Shown here: positions 12,661 to 22,970 of the stretch, piece after piece
Layout of the letters: the number at the start of each line of letters is the position of its first letter
Numbering within the stretch: the first letter of the stretch is position 1
Source of the DNA: Calliphora vicina
Taxonomy: Eukaryota > Arthropoda > Insecta > Diptera > Calliphoridae
NCBI RefSeq assembly: GCF_958450345.1
Contig: NC_088781.1
Location: forward strand, 125,128,431-125,192,430
Length of the DNA: 64,000 bases
Direction of reading: 5' to 3'
The notes under the pieces: generated by a model
Told to the model about the DNA's origin: nothing
What the model saw: only the letters and a program-made list of their open reading frames with translations
Databases searched by the model: none
Made by a program: the position numbers and the translations under genes

Positions 12661-13549
12661 ACTCATTATATACGTGCTATAATATTATAACACGTTTTAT
12701 AACATTTCCCCACATATTGCAATAGATTTATGTTTCTGGCAATTATATGCTCAATGAAATCTTAACATTTTTATTTAAATCTGGGACAGAATTATTCGTG
12801 ATCGAATGAACTATCGTTTCGAAATTTGCAGGTTTTGGTCAGAAAACGTTTTCGTAATCAAATTTTTAACACAACTTGTTGCTTTTCGTCCAATAAAAAT
12901 TGGTTTTCTCAATTTTTTTTTAACAAATATAACGTTTTCGTTTTGATATACAGAACTTTGGTTGCTATAATATTATAAAACATTTTATAACTACATTATA
13001 ACATTATCCCTCAAATTGTAATGGGTTTAAATTTCTAGCAATTTAACTTCATATTTTTATTAAATTTGTTAAAGCTTTGCAACTTTAGCAATTTTTAAAA
13101 ATTATAAAGAAGCTGGAACAAAATTTATATCAAGTAGAGTACAAAAGCAGAGCATATTGTTTTCAGCTGTTATACTTTTATACTTTTAAACTTTCAATAT
13201 TCTCTTTTCTATTTAAGGAACAATTTGAATATTATAAATAAAATCGAGTTGGGTGATCGTCACTTTGGGTAAATTCGACTGAATGCCGGTTATAGCATGA
13301 AAAGTAAAAAACAATTATGCAGAAAGTGAGAATAAACAAAGTTTAGCGTTCGACAAAGCATATTTGCCATCATTGATTTACTGGTAGTCAGTTTTTAAAA
13401 TTCTTTTCAATGTTTTTCATACAATTTTTTTCATTCGTAATAGAGGAACTGTTAGTTAGACTTTAAAAAAGGGTGGACATTTTTGAGGGTATGAAGTAAA
13501 TTGGCTGTCAAATAATGAAATGTCTAGAATTAAGATGTCATCCTTTGAA
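12661..13549. other. AT-rich sequence with an imperfect direct repeat
   Basis: 12670-12780 and 12962-13080 share GCTATAATATTATAA, the CATTTTATAAC type block and a following TTTCTAGCAATT-like block, about 290 bp apart. No gene. Confidence 0.4.
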
Positions 13550-13910
13550 ATTAGAACAAATTTAGACAAATGGTGAACATTTTACTCTATCAATTCGTAA
13601 AATTCGAGCAGATTTTCTTCATAATCAGGACTATTCAGAGATCGCTGTGCGTAATTTAATCTATAAATTCTAGGTTCACACTATCTAGCTGACAATATAG
13701 CAAAACAATACGCTCGTATCTGGCCAAACAATTGAGTTTCGTGAGAAATTTCTCAGTCAATCTATTTTTCGATATGCCAATGTCAATCGGTCGGTCTCCT
13801 CGTGCTTGTGATTTAACGAGGCTGAACTATTTTCTCTGGCGCCATTTAAGAGACAGGTTTTGATGAAGATGAAATTCGGAGCTGCATTGCGAGATAAGTG
13901 ATAAGTTTTC
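13550..13910 (+). pseudogene. Relic of an IS630-Tc1-mariner-type transposase
   Basis: One frame reads GRSPRACDLTRLNYFLWRHL (from about 13792), a recognisable form of the P-R-S-C-D-L-T-P-x-D-Y-F-L-W block near the C-terminus of DDE transposases; upstream, another frame reads TIRSYLAKQLSFV. Stops and shifts are frequent. The relic at 21.6 kb on the other strand seems to be the same family. Confidence 0.5.
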
Positions 13911-15074
13911 TTTACATGATGTGGATCAAAATTTTATTTTATGACAGAAATTTCGTATTTTTATTTTACATTGGTATCAATAAACTTGAATTTCTCCAAA
14001 AATAAGTGTCTTCTTATGCCAATTTACTTTAAAACCCCAAATTTGCCCAACCTGTATTTTTAAGAAGTTTTCGTTCAACGTTTTCTATATTTCCTTAATG
14101 GCAGTTAAATTTATATGAAAATACTGAAATATGTAGAATAGTTTTAATTTAAAGCCTGTTTAAAAATGGAAACCTGATGAAATCTTTTTAGAAATTTCAA
14201 AATTGATAAAATCTTTAAAGCCACTGCAATATTTTAAATAATTGGAAGCTATTAACAGGCTCTCTGTTAATTCTTTTAACTGAAAAACTTTCTTTGAAAC
14301 GTTTTCCATTAAATTAAATACTTTTATTGTGATGATTATTAAGTTCTTTTGTTAAATGTTGTTGGTTATACAAACTAAGTCTTTTTATTCTTAAAGTGAT
14401 GTTTTTTAAATAGTAAAAGTTATTAAATTTAAAAGAAATGCATTGACTTTTTTCCTAACAAGAATAATACATAAAATAGTTTAAGAAAAATTCAAACAGA
14501 ATTTTTAAATGTTAACACATCTGTGTAACGTTTAATTTCGTCTTGAAATTAATTAATAATTTTTATAAATTTAAATAAATACTAAATAAAAATTGTTTTG
14601 TAGAAATTAAAATAATATTGCTTTCAAAGCCGATTTTAATTAAAAAATATATGGTCTTCAGTTTGTTTGTGTTACGATTTTACAATTTTGTTTTTTTTTA
14701 ACTGAAATCAAATCCATTTTTTCATGTTATCTAAATATTAGTTTTTAAAGGTTTTTTGGCTTAAAACCTTGCGTTTTTACAAAAATAAGTTTTTTTTTTT
14801 AATTTTATATATACTTTTTTTTAATATTTTGTGTCTTTACTTTGTTTTAAATTACTTTATAGTCTTTTTTGTGTTAAAATCATTAAATTAAATTTTATAT
14901 TTTAAATCCCTTAAAAAGTTCAAAAATGTTATATATGGTGACATCAGAGTTTTAAGAAAAGGCAAAGTAACAAGCCTTTAAATTTAATTTCAATTATTTT
15001 CTTTAAGAAAATACTAACCCCACATAAATGTAGTTTAAATTTATTTTACTTTAAAGAGAATGTTACTTTGCCGT
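13911..15074. other. AT-rich sequence downstream of the GT49 gene
   Basis: No supported feature apart from the poly(A) candidates near 15.08 kb. Confidence 0.45.
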
Positions 15075-15084
15075 TTTATTTATT
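15075..15084 (-). terminator. Overlapping poly(A) signals for the GT49 gene
   Basis: Two overlapping AATAAA hexamers on the minus strand about 200 nt past the TAG of the glycosyltransferase gene. Position is plausible; chance occurrence is possible in AT-rich DNA. Confidence 0.35.
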
Positions 15085-15284
15085 GCCATTTTTAACTGTT
15101 GGAATTTTTTTTATTTTAATTTACTTAATAATAGAACTTACTTCTTTCCAAACACTTGCCATAAATTGTAGAAAAAACCACTATGTTGCCACCAAGGAAA
15201 ATTAAAATTCTTAAGGGATAAACAACGCGTCCATAAATTACACTGAGCATGAAAAGTTTTTCAACTTTTATGCTTAAACAACCA

Positions 15285-17457
15285 CTATACAGCGCAGCCA
15301 TTTCGTGTACCATACATAATTTTCAATTCCGGATAGATGATTTTACGTATCAGTTGATTTGTTTTGCCCGCCAACATGGCGCGACGTGTGTCTTTCTTTA
15401 ATACCTTAATGCCCGGTTTATGTACCAGGAAGGCATTGTCCAATATGTGAAATTCATAGTCTAGGACACACAAGGCGTAGCCCTATATTATAATAAACAA
15501 AAGAAATATTATTAAAATGAAACAAATTTTATTAAATTCTATTTACCTGTGTCATTTTATCACTTTTACCCTCCCAACTTAAACGCTCATCATAGTGGGG
15601 CTCTGCATTTGTGCCTATATAAATAGGCTCCCAATGTACAAAATAGCCCGTTCTTTTTCCAATATGGAAGACACTTAACTCATCTGTCTCATTGGCGGCC
15701 ATCCATTCTTTGGACTTGGGCACACCATGACAACTGGCACATACACGCTTGTGGAATGGTATGGCTTTGCCGGTACGCAGGAACTCTTGCAATTCGGTTT
15801 TATCACGTGGCACTGGACTACTTTCATCCACTTCAAATATGGAGAGCGGGAAAACACTAGTGACCAAAAAAACACAGAAAATATAAATTGAATACAAGAA
15901 AATATATAAGAAACTTCTTATCTAGATTTTTTTTAGAATAAGAATGGAATTTTTTAAACAATTTAATAAGGGTCTGATTCAGAAACAATTTTAAAATTTT
16001 TATATGAAAAAAATTCTAAATTATTTGAAAACTGAGTGATTTTCACAAAAAGTTAAAAATTATTTTCCGGTCGTGTTTATGTCTGAATCAGGCCCTTATT
16101 AAATTTTGTTCATGCCACAAATTTCTTCTTAAAGTTTGAGACGTTTTATTTAATTTACAATTTTGTTATAAATAAGGAATAAATTGAAAATTCAAAAATT
16201 TAGATTTTACATTTAAAAAAATACTTACCGTGGTGACTTTCTCTGCAAATACTGCTCATTACGTGCAATCATTTCTAAGAATTTTTTCACCAAACCCGGA
16301 TTTGGATACAATTCTATGTCGGAGGCCAAAATGAAGTGTGTTATAGCCGAATCACGTGCTATATTACGACCCACATTAACCGGATACAAAAGTTTCTTTT
16401 GGGCCTTATACAAATGGCCCGATGTCTGGTTAACATAGGGTGCGGGCAGTGAACAGTTGTAGCCCATTTTTAAAGCATCTGATGGTTTGGGTATTGATTT
16501 GGGGATATGTTTGGTGCTAAAGTAAACATGAAATGTGGCATAGGAGCGCACCAGATTACTTTCGGGTAAACAGTCTCTTAAATATTTGATGGCATCTAAA
16601 GTGGGTTGGAAGTCAGTACCGGGTGCATGCATAGCTATGCTAATAGGAGCATTCCATCTGGAGAAAAATAACATATTACTAAAAAAACTTATATTAAGTA
16701 TAAATACCACAAATACCTTTCCAAAAGGGGTATTAAATTATCTAAAAATGTATAATCTGCATGTGTAGTATAGGTTATAGATTCATGGCACTTGAGTTCA
16801 CCATGTTCGGCACGAACATAATTTTTCAATACCCAAAAGTCTCCACGCTGTAGAGTTTCGGGTTCGTAGGGTTTGTCATAGCATTTCAGGATGCTACGCA
16901 AACGTTCATCAAAGTCTTTTTCATCGCCAGTGACAATATAACTGCCAGCGGCTTCGCTTTGGGTATTATTTAGATAGTTATTGCCGCCGGGAGCAATATT
17001 ACCAATAACTGCGGCTGGATCGCCTATATTTGGATCCATTTCCGGTGCATCAGCATCTTTGTTAGATTGCTGCAAATCAGAGGGAGCACCACCACCACTA
17101 TCACTGTGTGGCGGTGCTGGCTGTTCAGCTGGACTCTTTTCTTCACCGTTATAAGTTAATTGTTCCTATAATATTAAGAATTCTTATTTTAGCAAACAAA
17201 TTTTTATAATTTCTAAAAAATTTCAAACTTACACTTTTCCCTAGGGTTTCTCTTACCATACCCTGCTGTGTCTGCTGTTGACTTTGCGTCTGCTGCTCTT
17301 GTATAAATAATTGTGAGCCTGTCGTAAAGGTATATCTGTTGCCAATCATTACATGACTGCATATGTATAAAATCACAGCTATATTTATCAATATACTGCA
17401 TCTTAGCAGCCAATTGCGTCGCGTAAACATTTTCTGTCCCAGTGGTTCGAAACGCAT
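15285..17457 (-). CDS. Beta-1,4-glucuronyltransferase 1-like protein (GT49 family), five exons
   Basis: Five exons on the minus strand: 17233-17457, 16717-17165, 16229-16657, 15547-15856 and 15285-15482 (TAG stop included). All junctions are GT..AG and phases match, giving 1611 nt and 536 aa. The protein is type II: a short basic N-terminus, a membrane segment near residues 17-38, a Gln-rich and acidic stem to about residue 125, then a luminal catalytic domain. Family signs are the hydrophobic-SDIELYP block (D338-I-E340) in the DxD position, preceded by YPVNVGRNIARDSA, and RVFPLSIFEVDE at the exon 3/4 join. Sequons lie at N292 and N301. Known members of this family add glucuronic acid in the Golgi; vertebrate B4GAT1 acts on the alpha-dystroglycan glycan. 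Flies carry several GT49 paralogues, so substrate and exact orthologue are open. Intron 3 (372 nt) is larger than the others (59-64 nt) because it holds a MITE. Start choice: first in-frame Met; Met10 is an alternative. Confidence 0.88.
15963..16103. mobile_element. MITE inside intron 3 of the GT49 gene
   Basis: About 141 bp bounded by inverted ends: TTTAATAAGGGTCTGATTC at the left and GAATCAGGCCCTTATTAAA at the right. It lies wholly within intron 3 (15857-16228) and accounts for that intron's larger size. Splice sites are intact. Target duplication is not clear because the ends run into AT-rich flanks. Confidence 0.75.
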
Positions 17458-18186
17458 TTTAAATGCGTTTTCTTTTGTCTCTGGTGTCTTTAATATATTG
17501 TAAGAAATCTTGAAGCTGTTTATTTGAACACCTCGTTTTAAGAAATGTTTGGCTATGCTCGTTTAGTTTTGAATATTATTTCAAAACTGTGTAAATTTAC
17601 CAAAATATCGTAATAGGAAAAAACTGAAATGGTAAGAATGTAAAAAAAGGATTTTAGTGAAAAATATTAAGATGGATTTCAAGCAAAAATTAAATTCAAT
17701 ATAACAGTTACATATATATAGATCTTAAATCCGTAAAATCAGCAGATAAGTCAAAATTAATAAAAAACTGCGAGGAAAGGAATTTGTAAAAAAAAACAAA
17801 TTTGATATCTAAATCAAATAAAATTTGTTTCAGGTATTTGAGTTGAAAACAAGTGTAATTTTTTGTATTACACTTTATATCAATAACATTTTCTAATAAG
17901 TTGCAAATCTTATGGGTACACATGCAAATTTTAGTCTGTACTAGTACGGAAACAGATCTATTTTGCAAATTGACTATTTAGAGATATATTACGAATTCAG
18001 AGTAAATTTTTTCTTTTTATTTCGAATTACATAAATTATAAAAATTCGGAAAGGTTCCACATTATAACATTTTACACTTTATAACGTGCTAAATAAACAT
18101 TTCCATTACGAATGAGGCTGTTAATTATATCTATCTGCTATTTCCAACTTCACCATTATGAGCACATTAAATTTTTTAAATCTTAT
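17458..18186. other. Intergenic space holding the GT49 promoter and 5' UTR
   Basis: About 820 bp separate the GT49 start codon from the PolD3 stop codon. I see no TATA box or initiator I can defend. The 86-residue open frame at 17708-17968 has no family features. Confidence 0.4.
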
Positions 18187-18192
18187 TTTATT
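18187..18192 (-). terminator. Poly(A) signal AATAAA for PolD3
   Basis: AATAAA on the minus strand about 90 nt past the PolD3 stop codon. Spacing suits a short 3' UTR. In DNA this AT-rich the hexamer is common, so the assignment rests on position only. Confidence 0.45.
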
Positions 18193-18279
18193 ATTTCATA
18201 GCAAAAAGAAACGTAATAGCATTCCATTTTCATATAACTTAAATAAAGCTTCAGAACTTTTTAACATTTAATACTCATT

Positions 18280-19545
18280 TTATTTCTTAGTAAAGAAATT
18301 CATAATTCCCGCCTGTTTAGTTTTGCTTGCTGGATTTGTGGCCGCCTTTGTGTCCTTACTTGAAGTTGACTTCTTACTTTCCTTAGGTGATGCTTTCAAA
18401 GTAACTGGCGGAGTTTTCTTAAGAGCTGGTGATTTGCTGGCTGTAGCAGAAGCCTTTTGCTTGGGCTTTTTAGTTATAACAAAACCATCTTCATCCAAAT
18501 AAGTTTCTGCAGCAGCTTCTACTTCTTCCTCTTTTGTCTCTTCTTTAATATCTAATTTTTCTTGCTTAACTGGCGGATCTTCATCCTCATCATCAGAATC
18601 TAAAATACGTCTCCTCTTGCTGGAGTTGCAGGGTTTTGTCTCTTCATCATCGTCTGCTTCCATTTCTACATCGGATGTTATAATATCCCGTTTTAAAGCT
18701 TCCAATTTTTCTTCTTCGTCTGATGAAATTTCTTCGGGTTCTTCCTCCTCCTCATCATCGAACAGCTGTACCGAGGTATTGGCTGCTGTTTTCTTAAGTG
18801 TTTCTGTAGTGGTTTTAGGTTTTTCTGCTTGTTTCCTAAAGAAATCTTCCATTTTCTTGGGTGTAGGAGGCTTGACCACTGCACTTGCTGATTTAGAATC
18901 TTCGGATTTTTTGGATGCAGCTGTAGAGGGAGCAAAAAAGTTATTTATGCCTTTTTTCTGGGCAGATTTTTTGTCTGCCGCTTTTTTATCCGAGGGAGAG
19001 GTTTCTGTTTTAGGAGATGTTTTCTTGGCCGAAAAAGATTTCCTAGGAGATTCTTTTATGGTTTTCTGAGTGTTTGTTTCTGGTTTGACTTCCTTCTTTT
19101 CTACAGCTTTGGCTGGTTTAGATGTTTCTGGCACGCCATTAGTTACACTGGCCTTAGTACCCTTTCTATTTTTTAATTTAACACCCTCCTTTACACTCAT
19201 AGGCTTAAAAACTTCTGCTGCTGCCTTGGCTCCTCCGGCCACTTCGACGGAGTATAAAGATGACTGAGCATTTTCCAATTTCTTTAGCCATTCTTTAAGC
19301 TTAGGTTCTTCTACAATTTTATAAATTTCCTTTTTGTGTTCACCCTGCTGCACACCATGTACCATATATCTTTTATCAAATTTAAGTTTATCTTTCTTTT
19401 CCTGTTCTTCCACAAATTTTTGCACTACATTGTTGACTTCCTCATAGGCCATTTGATAGTCATCCAAAAGTTCAGTTAATAAAACACGGCGATCAAAATT
19501 TATTAGACAGTTGGATAAATCTTCTTTTAATTTTGTAGAACCCAT
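18280..19545 (-). CDS. PolD3: DNA polymerase delta subunit 3 (PolD3/p66)
   Basis: Single open frame of 421 aa, ATG at 19545 and TAA at 18280. PolD3 is the accessory subunit that links polymerase delta to PCNA and to the small subunit PolD2; in other animals it also serves polymerase zeta. Residues 1 to about 115 are the globular N-terminal part (LTELLDDYQMAYEEVNNVV, then KRYMVHG), consistent with the POLD3/Cdc27 winged-helix region. The rest is charged and low in complexity, with Lys/Ser/Thr-rich stretches, an acidic block at 263-280 and an SDDEDED cluster near 317-323. The C-terminus is a canonical PCNA-interacting (PIP) box, Q411-x-x-I414-x-x-F417-F418, followed by TKK, as in the family. 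Two PIP-like motifs, each lacking the leading Gln, lie at 197-204 (GINNFF) and 229-236 (KKMEDFF). No intron is needed to keep the frame. The length is close to that of other PolD3 proteins. The neighbouring gene on the same strand is unrelated. Confidence 0.9.
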   Translation of the reverse strand: MGSTKLKEDLSNCLINFDRRVLLTELLDDYQMAYEEVNNVVQKFVEEQEKKDKLKFDKRYMVHGVQQGEHKKEIYKIVEEPKLKEWLKKLENAQSSLYSVEVAGGAKAAAEVFKPMSVKEGVKLKNRKGTKASVTNGVPETSKPAKAVEKKEVKPETNTQKTIKESPRKSFSAKKTSPKTETSPSDKKAADKKSAQKKGINNFFAPSTAASKKSEDSKSASAVVKPPTPKKMEDFFRKQAEKPKTTTETLKKTAANTSVQLFDDEEEEEPEEISSDEEEKLEALKRDIITSDVEMEADDDEETKPCNSSKRRRILDSDDEDEDPPVKQEKLDIKEETKEEEVEAAAETYLDEDGFVITKKPKQKASATASKSPALKKTPPVTLKASPKESKKSTSSKDTKAATNPASKTKQAGIMNFFTKK

Positions 19546-19702
19546 TGTAGTTTTTTAATGAATTGTTTATTTGCATTAATTTCACAATTGTTTTGTTAAG
19601 GAATGTTCTCAAGTTGATGTTTTTTCGCACAAAATAAAAAAAAGCGGCTATGGTTGTTATAATCTGTAGGAATGAAATGGAATGAAACAGCAAAGATAAG
19701 TT

Positions 19703-19713
19703 AACAGCTGCTG
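19703..19713 (-). promoter_or_regulatory. E-box-type core promoter motif upstream of PolD3
   Basis: The minus strand reads CAGCAGCTGTT about 160 nt upstream of the PolD3 ATG. CAGCTGTT matches the E-box-like core promoter motif known from fly housekeeping promoters. No TATCGATA replication element was seen in the 200 nt upstream. Support is motif plus position only. Confidence 0.3.
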
Positions 19714-21635
19714 ACAACGAGGTGTGTTCAAAGTGGATGTACAATATAACAGGGTTGTATTTTGAAGTATTAAGTATTTAAATTGTAACGGCATTGTGTC
19801 AAATTTATAATGAGGTAGCTTTTTCTATGAAAAATGCAGTTTAAATAAATATCTCACTATTTATTAAAAGGATTGTTAGGATGTTAGTGTATATTTTAAA
19901 CATTATATGATTTTTAATTTTTTTTTTTATACATTTATGCATAAAAATCATAAAAATGTTTATAGGTTTCAATAAAAAATATTAAATTAAAATAATATGC
20001 AAAACAAAGAAATTCAGAAGTCCGATTTGGATCTTACTATATAAAAAATTATTTAAGCAAATAATTTGTTCAACTTATTGTAAAAGTGCTTTGTAATTTT
20101 TTTTAATTCATTATACATAATTTTGCATTTGTTTTATTTTTTTTTTTTTAATAATACGAGAAAAAACTAAATTCTCTGCATACCTATTAAAATTGCTTAC
20201 GTACTTTGAAAAACATTTATTGGAATATGTTTATGACTAAAATACTAATTAACTTTGTTTAGAGCTGTCAGTTTTATTTGTTAAGTACCCACTATTATTT
20301 AAATTAATTATTTTATGACTTACCACATACATACGTATACATTAATTTTAATCCTCTTATAAAATATAATTTTAAATGAAATTTGCATTAAAAATTAATA
20401 CAGTTTCCAACAGACTTCAAAAATAATGAAATCTTGAACTAATCAAAAAATGGACATTTAAAATAAATATGAATTCATGTAAAATATTGAGAAATTTTAA
20501 TTATGTAAATAGGGTTTCGAATTTTCCGGGAGATAATAAATAAATCTATTCATTCCCGAAAAATGTTGATTAAATTTTTCCATTTTGTGTCACACATAAA
20601 AAAATAGTTTTGGTTGTAACAACTAAATTTATTGATAATCAAATAATAAGTCAATTTTTCTGTTGTGGCTGACAATTTTTAATTGGAGTGACTAAAATAA
20701 AGTTGTTTGAATTGAATATTTGTATTGTATTTAACATGAAAATTCAAATTATTGTTTTTGTTTTAAGTGAATACATTCTTTTCAATTAGCATAACTAAAC
20801 ATTTTTGTATTGAAAAACCACATTTTATTGGCAAAAAGTGCATTAACCACAAATCATGATTCATAATGTACATTTTACCTCTATATGTTTTACACAAAAA
20901 TTACAATTACACAAAAAACACACACAAAATACTAAAACCAAATACATTTAATGTACAAAATTATCATTGTTGTAAATTTTAATAATGAAAGAATATTTTT
21001 TTTTGTTTCTAGATATTTTCATTGTTAGTTTTATGACTGAACGAGGGAGGAGAAACTGTTCACCCCTTTTTCCCCAAAAAAAATATTTGTACAATATATT
21101 TTTTGTGTATTTTATTAAAGTGTTTAAAAGCCTGATGCCAGTACAAAAAAAATCATCATCATTATCATGCTCACAAAAACCAATTCACTAAATGTAGGTA
21201 CTTTTTTATGTTGTTTGCAAACGGTCGTCGTCATCGTATTTGTTCGAATAAAACTGGCATACATTTTCATTTAAATATTGTAATGCGAAATATTTTTGTT
21301 GGTTTTTCGGTAACCACAAAATAAATTTAAGGTTTGGAGAAAAAAACTGGCAAAAAATGGAAAAATAACCGAAAAATAAAATAAATGTTCTTACATGACG
21401 CACGCAAATGAAGGCAGGTGAGTGGACGTTAAAGGGTTAAGGGAAATGCGAAAAATGTCAAAGAACTCAAGGCAAATTTATATACATATATAAGGCGAAT
21501 TAAGTAAATATTTTTTTAGCGATAGCACTTGAAATTGTAAAAATTAACACAAAGAAGTAAATTTTAATTAAACAAATTTTTTTATTCGAAAGATCTCGGA
21601 TGTCCAAGAATAACACGAACAATGCTGGCCTTTAG
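19714..21635. other. AT-rich intergenic sequence upstream of PolD3
   Basis: No supported gene. The short open frames at 20985 and 21206 are low-complexity. Confidence 0.45.
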
Positions 21636-21770
21636 TTACTTTACGTGGCCCCACAGAAAATAATCGAGAGGTGTTAAATTGCAAGACCTTGGCGTCCAAT
21701 TGACAGGTCCATTTGTCGAAATCAAGTTACCAAATTTTGATTGCAATAAATCGATAATTGTGTAGTGCCA
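21636..21770 (-). pseudogene. Transposase relic (DDE, IS630-Tc1-mariner type)
   Basis: Minus-strand reading gives GPVNWTPRSCNLTPLDYFLW then GHVK and a stop at 21636. This resembles the conserved block G-x-V-x-W-P-P-R-S-C-D-L-T-P-L-D-Y-F-L-W-G of a Tc1/mariner-related transposase. Only the C-terminal catalytic block is present. It sits immediately beside the outer boundary of the PolD3 pseudogene. Confidence 0.65.
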
Positions 21771-21796
21771 TACGACTGGAGATGTCAAATCTTTGT

Positions 21797-22970
21797 ATAC
21801 TTACTTGAAGTTGACTTCATACTTTACTTAGGTGATGCTTTAAAAGTAACTGGCGGAGTTTTCTTAGTTGCTGGCGATTTGCTGGCTGTAGTAGAAGCCT
21901 TCTTCATCCAAATAAGTTTCTGCAGCAGCTTCTGCCTCTTCCTCTTTTGTTTCTTCTTTAATATCTAAATTTTCTTGTTTAACTGGAGGATCTTCATCAT
22001 CATCATCAGAATCTAAAATACCTGTTCTCTTACTGGAGTTGCAAGGTTTTGTCTCTTTATCATCTTCTGCTTCCATTTCTACATCGGATATTATATCTTC
22101 TTCCTCCTCATCATCGAACAGCTGTGCCGTGATATTGGCTGCTGTTTTCTTAAGTGTTTCTGTAGTGGTTTTAGGTTTTTCAGCTTGTTTCTTAAAGAAA
22201 TCTTCCATTTTCTTATTTGTAGGAGGCTTGATCACAGCACTTGCTGCTTTAGTGTCTTCAGATTTTTTGGAGGCAGCTGCAGAGAGAGCAAAGAAGTTAT
22301 TTATGCCTTTTTTCTGGGCAGATTTTTTGTCTGCTGCTTTTTTATCCGAGGGAGAGGTTTCTGTTTTGGGAGAAGTTTTCTTGGCCGAAAAAGATTTCTT
22401 AGGAGATTCTTTTATGGTTTTCTGATTGTTTGAATTTTCCGACCCTTATAGATAGCGGAGTCGATTAAGCTAAGTCCGTCTGTCTGTTGAAATCAATTTT
22501 CTGAAGACGCCAGACATCTTCGGGATCCAAATCTTCAATAATTCTGTCTGACATGCTTTCGAGAAGTTTCCTATTTAAAATCAGTAAAACCGGTTCACAA
22601 AAAAAATTAGAATTTAAAAAAAAAAAATTTTTAAATTTGAAAAATTTAAAAAAAAAATTTTAAATTTTTTAAAATTAAAAAAAAAATAAAAATTTAAAAT
22701 AACAATTCGAAAAATTTTTATTTCATTTTTTGGAATTGTTATTTAAATTTTTTTTTTTAAATTCTAATTTTTTATTTAAACTTTGGCAAAAAAAATAAAT
22801 TTTGTTTACCTAAAAATATTTAAAATTTGTATTTTGAAGTACAATTTGGGGAAGGGTATATAAGATACGGCACAGCGGAGGGCTTAAAAACTTCAGCTGC
22901 TGCCTTGGCTCCTCCAGTCACTTCGACGGAGTATAAAAATGACTGAGCATTTTCCAATTTCTTTAGCCAT
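21797..22970 (-). pseudogene. Partial PolD3 copy, interrupted by a mini-me-type element
   Basis: Bases 21797-22430 closely match 18350-19075 of PolD3, and 22883-22970 match about 19200-19290. The insert 22434-22880 belongs to the mini-me-type family and replaces roughly 120 bp of PolD3. The copy lacks the N-terminal part of the gene. An in-frame deletion removes most of the acidic block (EPEEISSDEEEK region). A deletion near 21896 shifts the frame, so the C-terminal PIP box is lost and translation ends in about nine unrelated residues. Between the insert and that shift the frame is still open for close to 190 codons, with an in-frame TAA at the insert edge and the first Met at 22235. It keeps both internal PIP-like motifs. 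I read it as a fairly young segmental duplicate decaying as a pseudogene; expression as a small acidic protein cannot be excluded. Confidence 0.85.
22434..22880 (-). mobile_element. Mini-me-type element, copy 3, inside the PolD3 pseudogene
   Basis: Starts at CCGACCCTTATAGATAGCGG (the TA run is missing), has GTCCGTCTGTCTGTTG and CAGACATCTTCGGGATCC, an A/T-only body, and ends GAAGGGTATATAAGAT and CGGCACAGC. PolD3-derived sequence resumes directly after it. Confidence 0.82.

Noticed and set aside
15125..15313. 62-residue minus open frame overlapping the end of the GT49 gene
   Set aside because: Overlaps the last exon in another frame and continues into the 3' flank; no family features.
15532..15897. 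CASCH (CxxCH) haem-binding-like motif in exon 4 of the GT49 gene
   Set aside because: It sits inside a glycosyltransferase domain with no other cytochrome c features; the cysteines are more likely disulfide or family-conserved residues.
18617..19267. Plus-strand open frames of 150 and 65 residues
   Set aside because: Antisense shadows of the PolD3 coding region; Ser/Phe-rich because the sense strand encodes Lys, Glu and Asp runs.
22039..22433. Plus-strand open frames of 128 and 82 residues
   Set aside because: Antisense shadows of the PolD3 pseudogene.
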